Below are positions 1-8,857 of a stretch of 64,000 nt of DNA, one piece after another. The stretch is from a bacterium D16-56. GTDB lineage: Bacteria; Bacillota; Clostridia; Lachnospirales; Lachnospiraceae. The stretch covers positions 124,001-188,000 of the forward strand of contig RAYY01000003.1 in assembly GCA_003611875.1 (NCBI GenBank). Direction: 5' to 3'. The notes beneath the pieces are model-generated. The model worked only from the letters and a program-made list of their open reading frames with translations, ran no database searches and was not told the origin of the DNA. Within the stretch, counting starts at the first letter, position 1; every line of letters begins with the position of its first letter. Position numbers and translations under genes: made by a program.

Positions 1-1537
1 CATGGATCTTAATGTCCATCTGAATGGCCGTAATTCCCTTATGAGTACCGCCCACCTTAAAATCCATATCTCCAAAGAAATCCTCTAATCCCTGAATATC
101 CGTCAGAACAATATAATCGTCATCACTGTCTCCCGTCACCAGGCCGCAGGAAATACCAGCTACCATAGCCTTAATCGGCACACCTGCCGCCATCAGAGAC
201 AGGGTAGAGGCACAGATGCTGGCCTGGGATGTGGAACCGTTGGACTCCATGGTCTCTGATACGGTACGGATTGCATAAGGGAACTCTGCCTCTGTCGGCA
301 GCACCGGAACCAGAGCCCTTTCTGCCAGCGCCCCATGACCGATCTCACGGCGTCCCGGTCCTCTTGACGGTTTGGTCTCCCCTACAGAATAGGAAGGGAA
401 ATTATAATGATGCATATATCTCTTGGAAGTCTCATTCTCATCCAGTCCGTCTAACCGCTGGGCCTCTGACATAGGAGCCAGGGTGCATACATTCAGAATC
501 TGGGTCTGTCCGCGGGTAAACATGCCTGAGCCATGAACTCTGGGAAGCAGATCAATCTCTGCCGCCAAAGGACGGATCTCCGTAACTGCACGGCCATCCG
601 GACGCTTATGGTCTCTCAAAATCATCTTTCGAACCGTCTTTTTCTGATACTGATAAACGGCTTCTCCCAAACCAGCCAGCCATTCTTCCTTATCTGCAAA
701 AGCAGCCTCCAGCTTCTCCGTGATACGACGGATATTCTCCTCCCGGGTCTGCTTGTCGTCGGTAAAGACTGCATTTTCCATCTCTGCAGACGGAACGATC
801 TCCTGGATTGCGCTTAAAAGCTCTGGAGAAACGGCACAGCTCTCATAGGAATGCTTTGGCTTTCCGCATTCCGCCACGATCCTGTCAATAAATTTGATAA
901 TCTCCTGATTCACCTCATGAGCCTTAAAAATGGCTTCGATCATCACCTGTTCCGGTATTTCTTTGGCTCCGGCCTCAATCATGATCACCTTTTCCCTGGT
1001 GGATGCAACCGTCAGGGCCAGATCAGAATCTGTCTTCTGGCTGTTGGTGGGATTGACAATAAACTCACCGCCGATCATACCGATCTGCGTAGTAGCGCAG
1101 GGCCCGTCAAAGGGAATATCCGAGATACAGGTTGCAATGGCAGAACCCAGCATGGCCGTATATTCCGGACTGCAGTCCGGATCTACGGACATCACCAGGT
1201 TGCTTAAGGTCACGTCATTGCGGTAATCCTTTGGAAACAGAGGACGCATGGGCCGGTCAATAACCCGGGCAGTCAGCACCGCATTCTCCGACGCCTTCCC
1301 CTCTCTCCGGTTAAATCCCCCCGGAATCTTACCCACAGAATAAAGCTTTTCTTCAAATTCCACACTCAAAGGGAAGAAGTCAATTCCCTCCCTGGGCTTG
1401 TCTGACGCAGTAGCCGTAGATAATACCACCGTGTCCCCATAATGCATAAACGCGGCCCCGTTTGCCTGCCCTGCTACCCTGCCTACATCCACGGTCAGGG
1501 TTCTCCCGGCCAGCTCCATACTAAAACTTTTGTACAT
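1..1537 (-). CDS. pnp: Polyribonucleotide nucleotidyltransferase (PNPase), N-terminal part, cut by window edge
   Basis: PNPase degrades RNA 3' to 5' by phosphorolysis and takes part in mRNA turnover. About 512 codons are present and the C-terminal part (rest of the second RNase PH core, KH and S1 domains) lies beyond position 1. The N-terminus reads MYKSFSMELAGRTLTVDVG and continues through the family segments GKIPGGFNRREGK and ARVIDRPMRPLFP, typical of the first RNase PH fold. The ATG at 1535-1537 is preceded by an AAGGAG Shine-Dalgarno about 8 nt away, which fixes the start. It lies downstream of rpsO on the same strand, the usual bacterial rpsO-pnp order. A strong hairpin stands between the two genes, so pnp may be only partly co-transcribed with rpsO. 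Identification is very secure; the missing end is only a window effect. Confidence 0.97.
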   Translation of the reverse strand, partial: MYKSFSMELAGRTLTVDVGRVAGQANGAAFMHYGDTVVLSTATASDKPREGIDFFPLSVEFEEKLYSVGKIPGGFNRREGKASENAVLTARVIDRPMRPLFPKDYRNDVTLSNLVMSVDPDCSPEYTAMLGSAIATCISDIPFDGPCATTQIGMIGGEFIVNPTNSQKTDSDLALTVASTREKVIMIEAGAKEIPEQVMIEAIFKAHEVNQEIIKFIDRIVAECGKPKHSYESCAVSPELLSAIQEIVPSAEMENAVFTDDKQTREENIRRITEKLEAAFADKEEWLAGLGEAVYQYQKKTVRKMILRDHKRPDGRAVTEIRPLAAEIDLLPRVHGSGMFTRGQTQILNVCTLAPMSEAQRLDGLDENETSKRYMHHYNFPSYSVGETKPSRGPGRREIGHGALAERALVPVLPTEAEFPYAIRTVSETMESNGSTSQASICASTLSLMAAGVPIKAMVAGISCGLVTGDSDDDYIVLTDIQGLEDFFGDMDFKVGGTHKGITAIQMDIKIH

Positions 1538-1712
1538 AAATTTCGTCTCCTTTTCCCAATATTTTAAAATATTTATATTTAATTCAGAAGACTCCGAAAC
1601 TACTGCTCTGCACGAAAATACCCCTGTCAAAACCAATCCTGCCTTTCGTGTACAGCAGTCGTCTCGGTCTCGCCCTCCGAAAAATATCTATGATTTGCTT
1701 TAAACAACGATA

Positions 1713-1735
1713 GGGTGGAGAACACTTCTCCACCC
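1713..1735 (-). terminator. Hairpin in the rpsO-pnp interval
   Basis: A perfect 10-bp stem (GGGTGGAGAA / TTCTCCACCC) with a 3-nt loop sits 18 nt past the rpsO stop. The T-tract on the minus strand is weak (TATCGTTGTTT), so it may be a partial terminator or a processing site in the rpsO-pnp transcript rather than a full stop. Confidence 0.6.
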
Positions 1736-1752
1736 CCAACTCTGTCCTGTCC

Positions 1753-2019
1753 TTACTTTCTGATCCCCAGCTTCTCAATCAATGCACGATAACCATCCAG
1801 ATCCGTCTTCTTGAGATAATCCAGCAGACCACGCCTGCGTCCTACCATCTTCAAAAGTCCCCGTCTGGAATGATGATCCTTCTTATTCTCCTGCAGATGC
1901 TCGGTAAGCTCTGCAATTCTTGCAGTCAGAATCGCAATCTGCACCTCCGGTGAGCCGGTATCTCCAGGCTTTCTCCCATACTGCTCAATAATCGCTGCTT
2001 TCTTTTCCTTTGAAATCAT
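1753..2019 (-). CDS. rpsO: 30S ribosomal protein S15
   Basis: S15 is a primary 16S rRNA-binding protein of the small subunit. The 88-residue product is the usual length and carries the family signature across its middle, including GDTGSPEVQ (residues 20-28), HHSRRGLL (about 48-55) and the closing LDYLKKTD segment. The ATG follows an AAGGAGG Shine-Dalgarno. It is transcribed towards pnp and has its own promoter and about 90 nt of leader, in keeping with the known S15 habit of repressing its own mRNA through a leader structure. Identification is certain; the autoregulation is inferred from other bacteria. Confidence 0.98.
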   Translation of the reverse strand: MISKEKKAAIIEQYGRKPGDTGSPEVQIAILTARIAELTEHLQENKKDHHSRRGLLKMVGRRRGLLDYLKKTDLDGYRALIEKLGIRK

Positions 2020-2112
2020 TTGATTTCCTCCTTACTTTTATGCTTACCGAAAACCAAGCTCCTGGTTGGAGCATCCAAAGAACCGAGCATCGGCGTCCAT
2101 TCATACCGCCTT

Positions 2113-2141
2113 ATCTTACCATAACCTTTTCAAGCTGTCAA
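2113..2141 (-). promoter_or_regulatory. Promoter of rpsO
   Basis: On the minus strand TTGACA (2136-2141) and TAAGAT (2113-2118) are separated by exactly 17 nt, a near-consensus sigma-A promoter. The leader that follows contains an AACCAGGAGCTTGGTT palindrome, a candidate S15 autoregulatory structure. Confidence 0.75.
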
Positions 2142-2170
2142 TCAATTAATTTGGAAGAAATTCCTGGATC

Positions 2171-2632
2171 CTAAAAATATTTTGTGGAAACCAGAAGCGC
2201 CACCAGAATTCCAAGGATCGCCCCTGCCAGCACCTGAAGGGGCGTATGGCCTACTAATTCCTTCAGTTTCTTCTGGAAATGTTCATTGTCCAGATGAAAC
2301 AAATCCTGCTCCATGATCAGATTCAAAAGCTTTGCCTGCTTTCCCGTCTCCTGGCGCACACCAATAGCGTCATACATCACAACCGATGCCAGAATAAAAC
2401 AGATCGCAAACTCAAAAGATTCCACGCCATATCGGATTCCCGCACTGGTAGTCAATGCACAGACTGTAGCTGAGTGGGAACTGGGCATGCCCCCGGATCC
2501 CACCAGCCGCTCTGCAGAAAAGTTCTTATTTAATGCAAATTCAATCAATGTCTTCAGCACCTGAGCCACTGTCCAGCCCGCAACCGCACTGACCAGCACC
2601 TCATTGCTCAACATCTTCTCCCAAAATGGCAT
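2171..2632 (-). CDS. DUF212 (divergent PAP2-like) membrane protein
   Basis: A 153-residue membrane protein of the DUF212/YuiD family, related to acid phosphatase/vanadium-dependent haloperoxidase (PAP2) proteins. The segment GSGGMPSSHSATVCAL (about residues 45-60) is the family hallmark and resembles the PSGHS phosphatase motif; Y-D-A-x-G-V-R-Q-E-T-G follows at about 88-98. Hydrophobic segments lie near residues 8-30, 75-90 and 130-148. The substrate is unknown. It starts 20 nt after glgA ends, with GTAAGGA as ribosome binding site, so it is probably the last gene of a glgA transcript. ATG at 2614 (MLSNEVL) is an alternative start. The family call is firm, the function is not. Confidence 0.9.
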   Translation of the reverse strand: MPFWEKMLSNEVLVSAVAGWTVAQVLKTLIEFALNKNFSAERLVGSGGMPSSHSATVCALTTSAGIRYGVESFEFAICFILASVVMYDAIGVRQETGKQAKLLNLIMEQDLFHLDNEHFQKKLKELVGHTPLQVLAGAILGILVALLVSTKYF

Positions 2633-2652
2633 ACGCTGTCCTTACCCGTCCT

Positions 2653-4098
2653 TTAATAACCAATCAGCCAGTCATACAACTCCTGATACTTCATGGCAGA
2701 GGTCTGCCATGAAAAGTCCTGTGCCATGCCCCGGTCAATGATCTTATTCCACTCCCGCTTTTTATCATAATATACATACTTTGCATACCGGACAGAGTCC
2801 AGCATCTCATGAGCATTATAATTGGCAAAAGAAAATCCTGTGCCGGTACCTTCATATTCATTATAAGGCTGCACCGTATCCTTCAGGCCGCCGGTCTCCC
2901 TCACAATCGGCACCGTGCCGTAGCGCAGCGCCATAAGCTGGCTAAGTCCGCAGGGCTCGAACAGAGACGGCATCAAAAATGCATCGCAGCCGGCATAAAT
3001 TTTATGAGACAGTTCTTCCGAATAATAAATCTGAGCAGAAACACGGTCATGATATTTCCAGTCATAATGACGGAACATATTCTCATACCGCTCGTCGCCA
3101 GTCCCCAGTACGATCAGCTGCAGATCATCCGAACAGAGCTCGTCCATAACACTCTGAATCAGATCCAATCCCTTTTGATCTGTCAGGCGGGACACAATTC
3201 CCACCAGGAACTTCTTATCATCTGCCAGCAGGCCTACCTGCTCCTGCAAAGCCCGCTTATTCTTTGCCTTCTCTTTGCGGAAATTCTTGGCATTGTAAGG
3301 CTGAGCTATAAACTTGTCTGTCTCCGGGTTAAAATCATCGTAATCAATGCCATTGACAATTCCTCTCAGGCTATTGGAGCGGGCCCGCATCAAGCCGTCT
3401 AATCCCTCTCCGTAGAAAGGCATCTTGATCTCCTCCGCATAGGTCTGGCTCACTGTGGTAATGGCATCTGCAAAAACAATGCCTCCCTTTAACATGTTGC
3501 CGTCCTTATATGCCTCCAGCTTATCCGGAGCAAAGTAATAATCCGGGAGACCGGAAAATCTCTGGATGGTTTTCACGTCCCACACTCCCTGGAACTTTAG
3601 GTTGTGGATGGTGATAACAGATTTCATGTTCCGGAAAAACTCACCGCCTCGGAAACGATCCTTTAAGTAAACCGGAATCAATCCGGTCTGCCAGTCATGG
3701 CAGTGTACTACATCCGGCTGGAATCCAATAACCGGCAGGGCTGACAAAGCCGCCTGACAAAAGAAGGAAAACTTCTCTAAGTCATAGAACCAGTCGCCAT
3801 ATGGTCTGTCGCCGGAAAAGTAAGCTTCATTGTCAATAAAATAATAGGTAATCCCATCAAGAACATACTGCAAAATACCCACATAGCGTCCCTGGCCTAG
3901 ATAATCCATATAAAAATGGTTAATATAAGTCATCTCATTGCGCCACTTTTCCTTTATGCACAGGTATTTGGGAATCATCACCCGCACATCAAAGTACTCC
4001 TTATCAAAGCACTTTGGTAAAGAGCCTACCACATCTGCCAAGCCGCCTGTTTTGATAAAAGGCACTGCCTCTGATGCAACAAATAAAATCTTCTTCAT
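2653..4098 (-). CDS. glgA: Glycogen synthase (ADP-glucose type)
   Basis: GlgA transfers glucose from ADP-glucose to the non-reducing end of alpha-1,4-glucan for glycogen storage. The 481-residue protein has the full GT5 layout. The N-terminal catalytic motif is KTGGLADVVGSLPK (about residues 16-29), with HDWQTGLIP near 135, and the C-terminal Rossmann half contains SRLTDQKGLDL and the acidic EPCGLSQLMALRYGT motif near 380. Length matches the family. No other glg genes are in the window, so this glgA stands apart from a glgBCDP operon. It lies about 100 nt downstream of spo0A on the same strand with no evident terminator between them, so some read-through from spo0A is possible. Confidence 0.96.
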   Translation of the reverse strand: MKKILFVASEAVPFIKTGGLADVVGSLPKCFDKEYFDVRVMIPKYLCIKEKWRNEMTYINHFYMDYLGQGRYVGILQYVLDGITYYFIDNEAYFSGDRPYGDWFYDLEKFSFFCQAALSALPVIGFQPDVVHCHDWQTGLIPVYLKDRFRGGEFFRNMKSVITIHNLKFQGVWDVKTIQRFSGLPDYYFAPDKLEAYKDGNMLKGGIVFADAITTVSQTYAEEIKMPFYGEGLDGLMRARSNSLRGIVNGIDYDDFNPETDKFIAQPYNAKNFRKEKAKNKRALQEQVGLLADDKKFLVGIVSRLTDQKGLDLIQSVMDELCSDDLQLIVLGTGDERYENMFRHYDWKYHDRVSAQIYYSEELSHKIYAGCDAFLMPSLFEPCGLSQLMALRYGTVPIVRETGGLKDTVQPYNEYEGTGTGFSFANYNAHEMLDSVRYAKYVYYDKKREWNKIIDRGMAQDFSWQTSAMKYQELYDWLIGY

Positions 4099-4196
4099 CG
4101 AAATAACCTCCTAATCTTTCGTCCGCCCCCAAAGCAGACCTTATGTTTATCAGTATACAATATTTGAGCGGATTTAGGAAGCAAAATCTTTAAAAT

Positions 4197-5000
4197 CTAC
4201 ATTCTTTTATAATCCAGCCTTATTTTATCCGAAATCAGTGCAATAAATTCCGAATTAGTCGGTTTTCCCTTACCGTTGCTGATGGTATATCCAAACAATT
4301 CATGAATGGTATCCAGCCTTCCCCTTGTCCAGGCTACCTCTATGGCATGGCGGATCGCCCGCTCTACCCGGCTGGAAGTTGTATTATGACGTTTCGCAAT
4401 GGTAGGATATAAAACCTTGGTAACACTGACTAAGATCTCCTCCTCCTCCACGGAAATGGCAATGGCATCCCTTAAGTACTGATATCCTTTAATGTGTGCC
4501 GGAATCCCGATCTCATGAAGCAGCCTGGTCACATCATTCTCCAGGTTTTGACGGATGTACTCGTTCCGGTCCATATATGGATTGATCTTTTCATTTTCCG
4601 CATAAGGCAGATTTTTCTCAGATCCGGCACAGACACGCCGGATTTTATCCATGACCAGCTCCTTTTGAAATGGTTTCATAATAAAATAACTTGCTCCCAG
4701 CCGAAACGCATCCCGAGTTACCTGATCACTTCCGGCTGCCGTGACCATAATGAAAGAGGGTACCTTCCTGCCGGTCTTCTCTTTTCTCACCTTTTCCATT
4801 ACACTGATTCCGTCCAGCTTTGGCATGATCACATCCATCAGCACCAGGTCCGGATTCGTATCCACAATCATATTATAAGCATCCACTCCGTTATCCGCTT
4901 TTCCTACTACCCGAAAACCGTTTTCCTCCTCCAGCATATCGTTTAGTAAATTCAGCATTTGTGGGTTATCCTCCGCGATTGCAACATGATACTCCGACAT
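4197..5000 (-). CDS. spo0A: Sporulation master response regulator Spo0A
   Basis: Spo0A is the phosphorelay end-point that switches cells into sporulation. The 267-residue product has an N-terminal receiver ([14 protein letters not shown], phospho-acceptor in [13 protein letters not shown], conserved Lys in FIMKPFQ) and the diagnostic C-terminal Spo0A DNA-binding domain with [22 protein letters not shown] (quoted in parts: [19 protein letters not shown]). The reading frame is open for 31 further codons upstream, but ATG at 4998-5000 has an AGGAGGG Shine-Dalgarno and aligns with the family start. The upstream region holds a sigma-A-like promoter and a 0A box, which suggests autoregulation. With spoIIID in the same window this points strongly to a spore-former. 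Confidence 0.98.
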   Translation of the reverse strand: MSEYHVAIAEDNPQMLNLLNDMLEEENGFRVVGKADNGVDAYNMIVDTNPDLVLMDVIMPKLDGISVMEKVRKEKTGRKVPSFIMVTAAGSDQVTRDAFRLGASYFIMKPFQKELVMDKIRRVCAGSEKNLPYAENEKINPYMDRNEYIRQNLENDVTRLLHEIGIPAHIKGYQYLRDAIAISVEEEEILVSVTKVLYPTIAKRHNTTSSRVERAIRHAIEVAWTRGRLDTIHELFGYTISNGKGKPTNSEFIALISDKIRLDYKRM

Positions 5001-5036
5001 TCTTCTTTCCCTCCTGTTTCTCTTGTTGTAAAATGT

Positions 5037-5066
5037 ATTATAGACGCAACCTTTGTCTGTATGCAA
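5037..5066 (-). promoter_or_regulatory. Promoter of spo0A
   Basis: TTGCAT (5061-5066) and TATAAT (5037-5042) on the minus strand are 18 nt apart, about 35 nt before the spo0A ATG. This is a good sigma-A match; a second sporulation promoter is not excluded. Confidence 0.65.
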
Positions 5067-5085
5067 TGAAATTCCATCGCCAAGT

Positions 5086-5092
5086 TTCGACA
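5086..5092 (-). promoter_or_regulatory. 0A box upstream of spo0A
   Basis: TGTCGAA on the minus strand is an exact match to the Spo0A-binding core. It lies about 20 bp upstream of the -35 element of the spo0A promoter, a position consistent with autoregulation. The motif is short and chance occurrence is possible. Confidence 0.5.
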
Positions 5093-5187
5093 CCCCATTG
5101 AAAACAGCCAGGAACTGCTGCTATTTTAATACAACGAAAAAAGAATGATCTTGTGACACCGACTTTGCCTTCCACCTGAATTTTAGG

Positions 5188-5224
5188 TAAAAAATGCTGA
5201 TACCTCTGCTTCAGGTATCAGCAT
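5188..5224 (-). terminator. Rho-independent terminator after the TAXI gene and GGDEF relic
   Basis: A 12-bp perfect stem (ATGCTGATACCT / AGGTATCAGCAT) with a 7-nt loop, followed on the minus strand by TTTTTT. The stop codon of the GGDEF relic lies inside the stem. It now ends transcripts coming from the TRAP genes. Confidence 0.85.
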
Positions 5225-5475
5225 CCTTCTCGTATCCTCTCCTCCCATCGTCGTTCCTCGTCAATGGGGGAAATCTCCGAAAACATATCCTTCATGGTTT
5301 CATCGTAAAAGCTATACTCCCCGCGCCCATTACGTTTTGCAGAATATAAGGCCCGGTCTGCGCAGTGCAGAATCATCTCATACAGGCAGCTTATGGTCTG
5401 CTGCCTGTTTTACATAATCCATGCCTGCCAAATCTATCTCCACACTGCCTCCCTTGAATCAGGGACCCTTGTGTC
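5218..5475 (-). pseudogene. Relic of a GGDEF (diguanylate cyclase) gene, C-terminal end only
   Basis: Between the TAXI gene and the terminator, one minus-strand frame encodes HCADRALYSAKRNGRG followed by about 28 residues to a TGA at 5218-5220. ADxALYxAKxxGRN is the conserved C-terminal motif of GGDEF domains. The frame is closed upstream by a TAA at 5410-5412. A second frame just upstream (FKGGSVEIDLAGMDYVKQAA) looks like its continuation before a frameshift. The GGDEF active site and all N-terminal domains are absent, so no cyclase can be made. It is read as the leftover 3' end of a gene whose front was removed, keeping its own terminator. The match to the GGDEF tail is clear; the upstream limit is approximate. 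Confidence 0.7.
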
Positions 5476-5487
5476 CAATGATAAGCT

Positions 5488-6573
5488 TTAGTTCAGCACT
5501 CCAATCTCCTTATAATACCGGGCCGCCCCCTCATGCAAGGGCAGCTCTGCAATGTCCTTTACTGCCTCCTCCGGCGTCAGTCCTGCCAGGTTCCCCTGAG
5601 CCTCCCCTAAAGAATCAATGTTCTCCCAAAATGTCTTTGTAAGCTGGTATACGGTCTCCTCATCCAGCTCATCAGAACAGAACATGACCATCTTAATGGC
5701 CGTTGTCTGCACATCCTCATCCTGTCCCGGATAGGTGCCGGCCGGAATGGTAAACGGCGCATACCAAGGATATTCTGCCTGCAGAGCCGAAACAATATCA
5801 TCCTCAATGTTTATCAGCTTACACCCAGAGGTACATGCCTGCGTTACTGCTGAGGCCGGAGCTCCTGACATGATCCACGCACCGTCAATGGTGCCGTTCT
5901 GCAGCATATCTGCCGCATCTGTAAAGGTAATATACTCGCAGTTCAGATCATCCGGAAAAGCCAGGCCTGCTGCTGTAAAATGGTTCTGGCACTCTCCGTA
6001 TACGCTGGAGCCTGCTGATGCTACCGCAAAATGCTTCCCCTTCATCGCTGCACCCTTTAAGGAATCGATCCCGGAGGACCCGGTGACTACAACCTGATTC
6101 GGGTTAAAATACAAACCGGCAATGACCTTCAAATCCTCAAAGGCATATCCCTCAAAGCTGTCTGTGCCATTCAGCGCCTGATAGCAGTTGCTGCTGATGG
6201 CAATGGACACCTGCGCTTCCCCCTCTGATACCAGATTCAGGTTCTCAATACCACCTGCAGAAGCCTGGCTGGAAGCATTGACAAAATCCAGCTCTGTACT
6301 CCACAGATTGGTAATGGCAGCTCCTACTGCATACAAAGCGCCGGAGGCCGACGCGGTAGGAAAGTTAATGATCACCGGCTCATGGTCTGCTGTGCCTGTT
6401 TCCTCTCCTGCTGCCTCCTGACTGCCCTCCTCCTGTTTTTCCTCACCCTCTGCTGCCTTCGAATCCGCGCTCTCTGCTGCCGTCGTCCCGGCTGTGCCGG
6501 AATTGCCGCCGCAGCCTGACAAAGAGCCTGCCGTCAAAAGGGCCGCCAATGTTAAAGATACGATTTTTTTCAT
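5488..6573 (-). CDS. TAXI-family TRAP transporter solute-binding lipoprotein
   Basis: Extracytoplasmic substrate receptor of a TRAP-type secondary transporter. The 361-residue protein begins MKKIVSLTLAALLTAG with a lipobox ending SLSGC, so it should be lipid-anchored outside the cell. An acidic Ser/Glu-rich linker (about residues 30-65) precedes the TAXI fold, which starts with NFPTASASGALYAVGAA and contains the family's YxNP-like FNPNQVVV and GAWIMSG segments. An upstream in-frame ATG exists, but the start at 6571-6573 has an AGGAGAG ribosome binding site and gives a proper signal peptide. It follows the fused TRAP permease on the same strand (155 nt gap), completing the two-gene system. The ligand is unknown; TAXI systems often carry small carboxylates or amino acids such as glutamate. 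Confidence 0.93.
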   Translation of the reverse strand: MKKIVSLTLAALLTAGSLSGCGGNSGTAGTTAAESADSKAAEGEEKQEEGSQEAAGEETGTADHEPVIINFPTASASGALYAVGAAITNLWSTELDFVNASSQASAGGIENLNLVSEGEAQVSIAISSNCYQALNGTDSFEGYAFEDLKVIAGLYFNPNQVVVTGSSGIDSLKGAAMKGKHFAVASAGSSVYGECQNHFTAAGLAFPDDLNCEYITFTDAADMLQNGTIDGAWIMSGAPASAVTQACTSGCKLINIEDDIVSALQAEYPWYAPFTIPAGTYPGQDEDVQTTAIKMVMFCSDELDEETVYQLTKTFWENIDSLGEAQGNLAGLTPEEAVKDIAELPLHEGAARYYKEIGVLN

Positions 6574-6728
6574 TTTCTTCTCTCTCCTTTTTCTGCACAT
6601 AAATTTTATATTATTTTTGTACTGCTCTCATTCCACAGGTTCTGCAAAGCAAACCAGCCTATACAGCCGTTCTTAATCGGCCTGCTGCTTTTGCTCTGCG
6701 CCAAAATCCGATGCCGAAATCTGACCAC

Positions 6729-8690
6729 TCACACAGCCAGGCGTCTGCGCCGGACTGTCTGCAGCCCGGCCACTGCAGCCATTGCTCCGAACCCGATTAA
6801 ATCTGTCAGGGTTCCCGGATACAGCATAAGAGGTGCAACCGCAATCAGTATCATCCGCTCTGCCCAGCCGCTTTGTTGCAGAAACCAGCCTTCCAGTCCT
6901 CCCACCAAGGCAATGGTTCCCACAGAGGCCGTAAACATGGCCCACAGGCTCTCTGCCACTCCAGAAGCAGCGTCTGCGCCGATCAGCAGCACCGGATTTC
7001 CCAAGAAAAAGAACGGTATCAAAAATCCCACCAACCCCAGCCTCACCGATAAAAGACCAGTCCTGGTCTGGTTTGAACCAGCAATTCCCGCCGCCACATA
7101 AGCGCTCATGGCCACCGGCGGAGTAATATTAGACAGGCAGGCATAGATCAGGCAGAACATGTGAGCCGCAATATCCAATGCCCCTACCTTAATCAGTACC
7201 GGCACTGCCACTGCCTCCACAATCACATAGGCTGCCACTCCCGGCACACCCATACCCAAAATCGTGGACATAATCATCACCAGCAGCCCGGTCAGATACA
7301 GATTGCCATCCTTCACCAAATCCAGAATCAAATATCCCATGTTCAGTCCCAGGCTTGTCAAAGTAACCGTCCCGATGATCACACCGATCACCACACAGCA
7401 GACTCCCACGGAAACAGCGCTTCTTGCGCCCTCCACAGTAGCCGCCACAATCTTTTCCCAGGTCATGCGGGTACTTTTCCGCAGCCAGCTTGCCCCGATG
7501 GTGGCAAAGATGGCAATCACTGCCGCGTAGAGAGGGGTATATCCCATACACATAATCACAATCAGCACCACCAGCGGAATCGCCAGATGTCCCTGCTCCT
7601 TCAGGACCTTTTTCGCCTCTGGTATATTTTCCTTTGACAAGCCGGAAAGTCCCAGCCTTTTTGCCTCAAAATGAACGGCAAACAAAAGACCCAGATAATA
7701 AAGAAAAGCAGGTGCAATGGCAGCGATCATCACCTTTGTGTAGCTGATACCCAAAAACTCGGCCATAACAAACCCCACTGCCCCCATAATCGGAGGGCAG
7801 AACTGGCCGCCTGTGGAAGCCACTGCCTCCACTGCCCCGGCAAACTCCTTTTTATATCCGGTCTGCTTCATCAGCGGTATGGTAATGGTTCCGGTGGTCG
7901 CCACATTGGCAATGGCCGAGCCATTGATCATTCCCATAAGAGCAGAGGCAAGCACCGCTACCTTTGCTGGTCCGCCGGGTGTCTGTCCTACCAGGGTCAG
8001 GGAAAAATCATTGATAAACTTAGAAAAACCACTGTATTTCAAAAATGCCCCAAACACCACAAACAAAAATATGTAGGTAGCCGAAACACCGATCCCGGTC
8101 CCCAGCACCCCCTGGGTTCCCCAGAACTGAGTAGTCAGAACCCGCTTTAGAGAAAACCCGTTATGTCCCAGCATTCCCGGCAGATATTTTCCAAACCAGT
8201 TATAAGCCAGAAAAACAAGTGCCAATATGGCCAGATTTCCCGACGCCCTCCTGGCTGCCTCAAACACAACTACCAGCGCCACACCGGCCACGATCAATTC
8301 AAAGCTGCTGACTCTTCCGCCGTTCTGTGCTATTCTGGTATAATTTAAAATCAGATAGCCGAAGGCTGCTGCTGCCAGCAGAATCAGCCCTATATCCCAC
8401 ACCGGGGGAAGCCTGCGAAGACGCCGTTCTTTCTTATAAGAAGGATACAGCAAAAAAGTAAAGCCCAGCAAAAACATACAGTGAAATGCCCTCAGATTGA
8501 CGGCGCTCATCACACCAAAGGTCGTAAAATACAGTTGAAATACCGCCCAGGCAAAAAGCAGCACAACCAATGCCTTCTCCATAGGGCCTGTATAGGTGCG
8601 TGTGCGGGATTCCGAATCCTTTTCCTCCAGCAGCTGCTGTGCCTTCTGCTCCAGCCTGTCCTGCTCGGAAATCTTGTCCTGATTTTCCAT
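6729..8690 (-). CDS. TRAP transporter fused permease (4TM/12TM, TAXI partner)
   Basis: The 653-residue membrane protein combines the small (DctQ-like) and large (DctM-like) TRAP subunits in one chain, as is normal for TAXI systems. A hydrophilic N-terminus with coiled-coil character (about residues 1-35) leads into a series of hydrophobic helices. The DctM-type segments GMINGSAIANVATTGTITIP and EAVASTGGQFCPPIMGA mark the transport core. The frame is open far upstream, but the ATG at 8688-8690 has an AGGAG site and matches the family start. The TAXI receptor gene follows it. A terminator separates the pair from the CitMHS gene upstream, so the two genes probably form their own unit. Confidence 0.93.
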   Translation of the reverse strand: MENQDKISEQDRLEQKAQQLLEEKDSESRTRTYTGPMEKALVVLLFAWAVFQLYFTTFGVMSAVNLRAFHCMFLLGFTFLLYPSYKKERRLRRLPPVWDIGLILLAAAAFGYLILNYTRIAQNGGRVSSFELIVAGVALVVVFEAARRASGNLAILALVFLAYNWFGKYLPGMLGHNGFSLKRVLTTQFWGTQGVLGTGIGVSATYIFLFVVFGAFLKYSGFSKFINDFSLTLVGQTPGGPAKVAVLASALMGMINGSAIANVATTGTITIPLMKQTGYKKEFAGAVEAVASTGGQFCPPIMGAVGFVMAEFLGISYTKVMIAAIAPAFLYYLGLLFAVHFEAKRLGLSGLSKENIPEAKKVLKEQGHLAIPLVVLIVIMCMGYTPLYAAVIAIFATIGASWLRKSTRMTWEKIVAATVEGARSAVSVGVCCVVIGVIIGTVTLTSLGLNMGYLILDLVKDGNLYLTGLLVMIMSTILGMGVPGVAAYVIVEAVAVPVLIKVGALDIAAHMFCLIYACLSNITPPVAMSAYVAAGIAGSNQTRTGLLSVRLGLVGFLIPFFFLGNPVLLIGADAASGVAESLWAMFTASVGTIALVGGLEGWFLQQSGWAERMILIAVAPLMLYPGTLTDLIGFGAMAAVAGLQTVRRRRLAV

Positions 8691-8786
8691 GTTCCTCTCC
8701 TGTTTTGTTTTCTCGATTACTTTATCAGATAAAAGCACTAAAGTGAAAACCTTGTATACTATAGCACAGTGGTCCGAAAAATGCAA

Positions 8787-8841
8787 GAAAAAACTGCGGG
8801 TATCCGGATTACGAAATTCCCTTCCGCTTCCGAACACCCGC
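8787..8841 (-). terminator. Terminator after the CitMHS carrier gene
   Basis: On the minus strand a GCGGGT / ACCCGC stem, extended inward by CGGA / TCCG, is followed by AGTTTTTTC. It sits 17 nt after the carrier's stop codon. Confidence 0.75.
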
Positions 8842-8857
8842 ATCCAATATATTTTAT

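Noticed and set aside
1584-1778. Minus-strand open frame of 64 codons after rpsO
   Set aside because: It overlaps the rpsO end and the hairpin, has no ribosome site and no recognisable sequence.
5001-5093. 31-codon N-terminal extension of spo0A
   Set aside because: It contains the promoter and 0A box; the family start with AGGAGGG lies at 5000.
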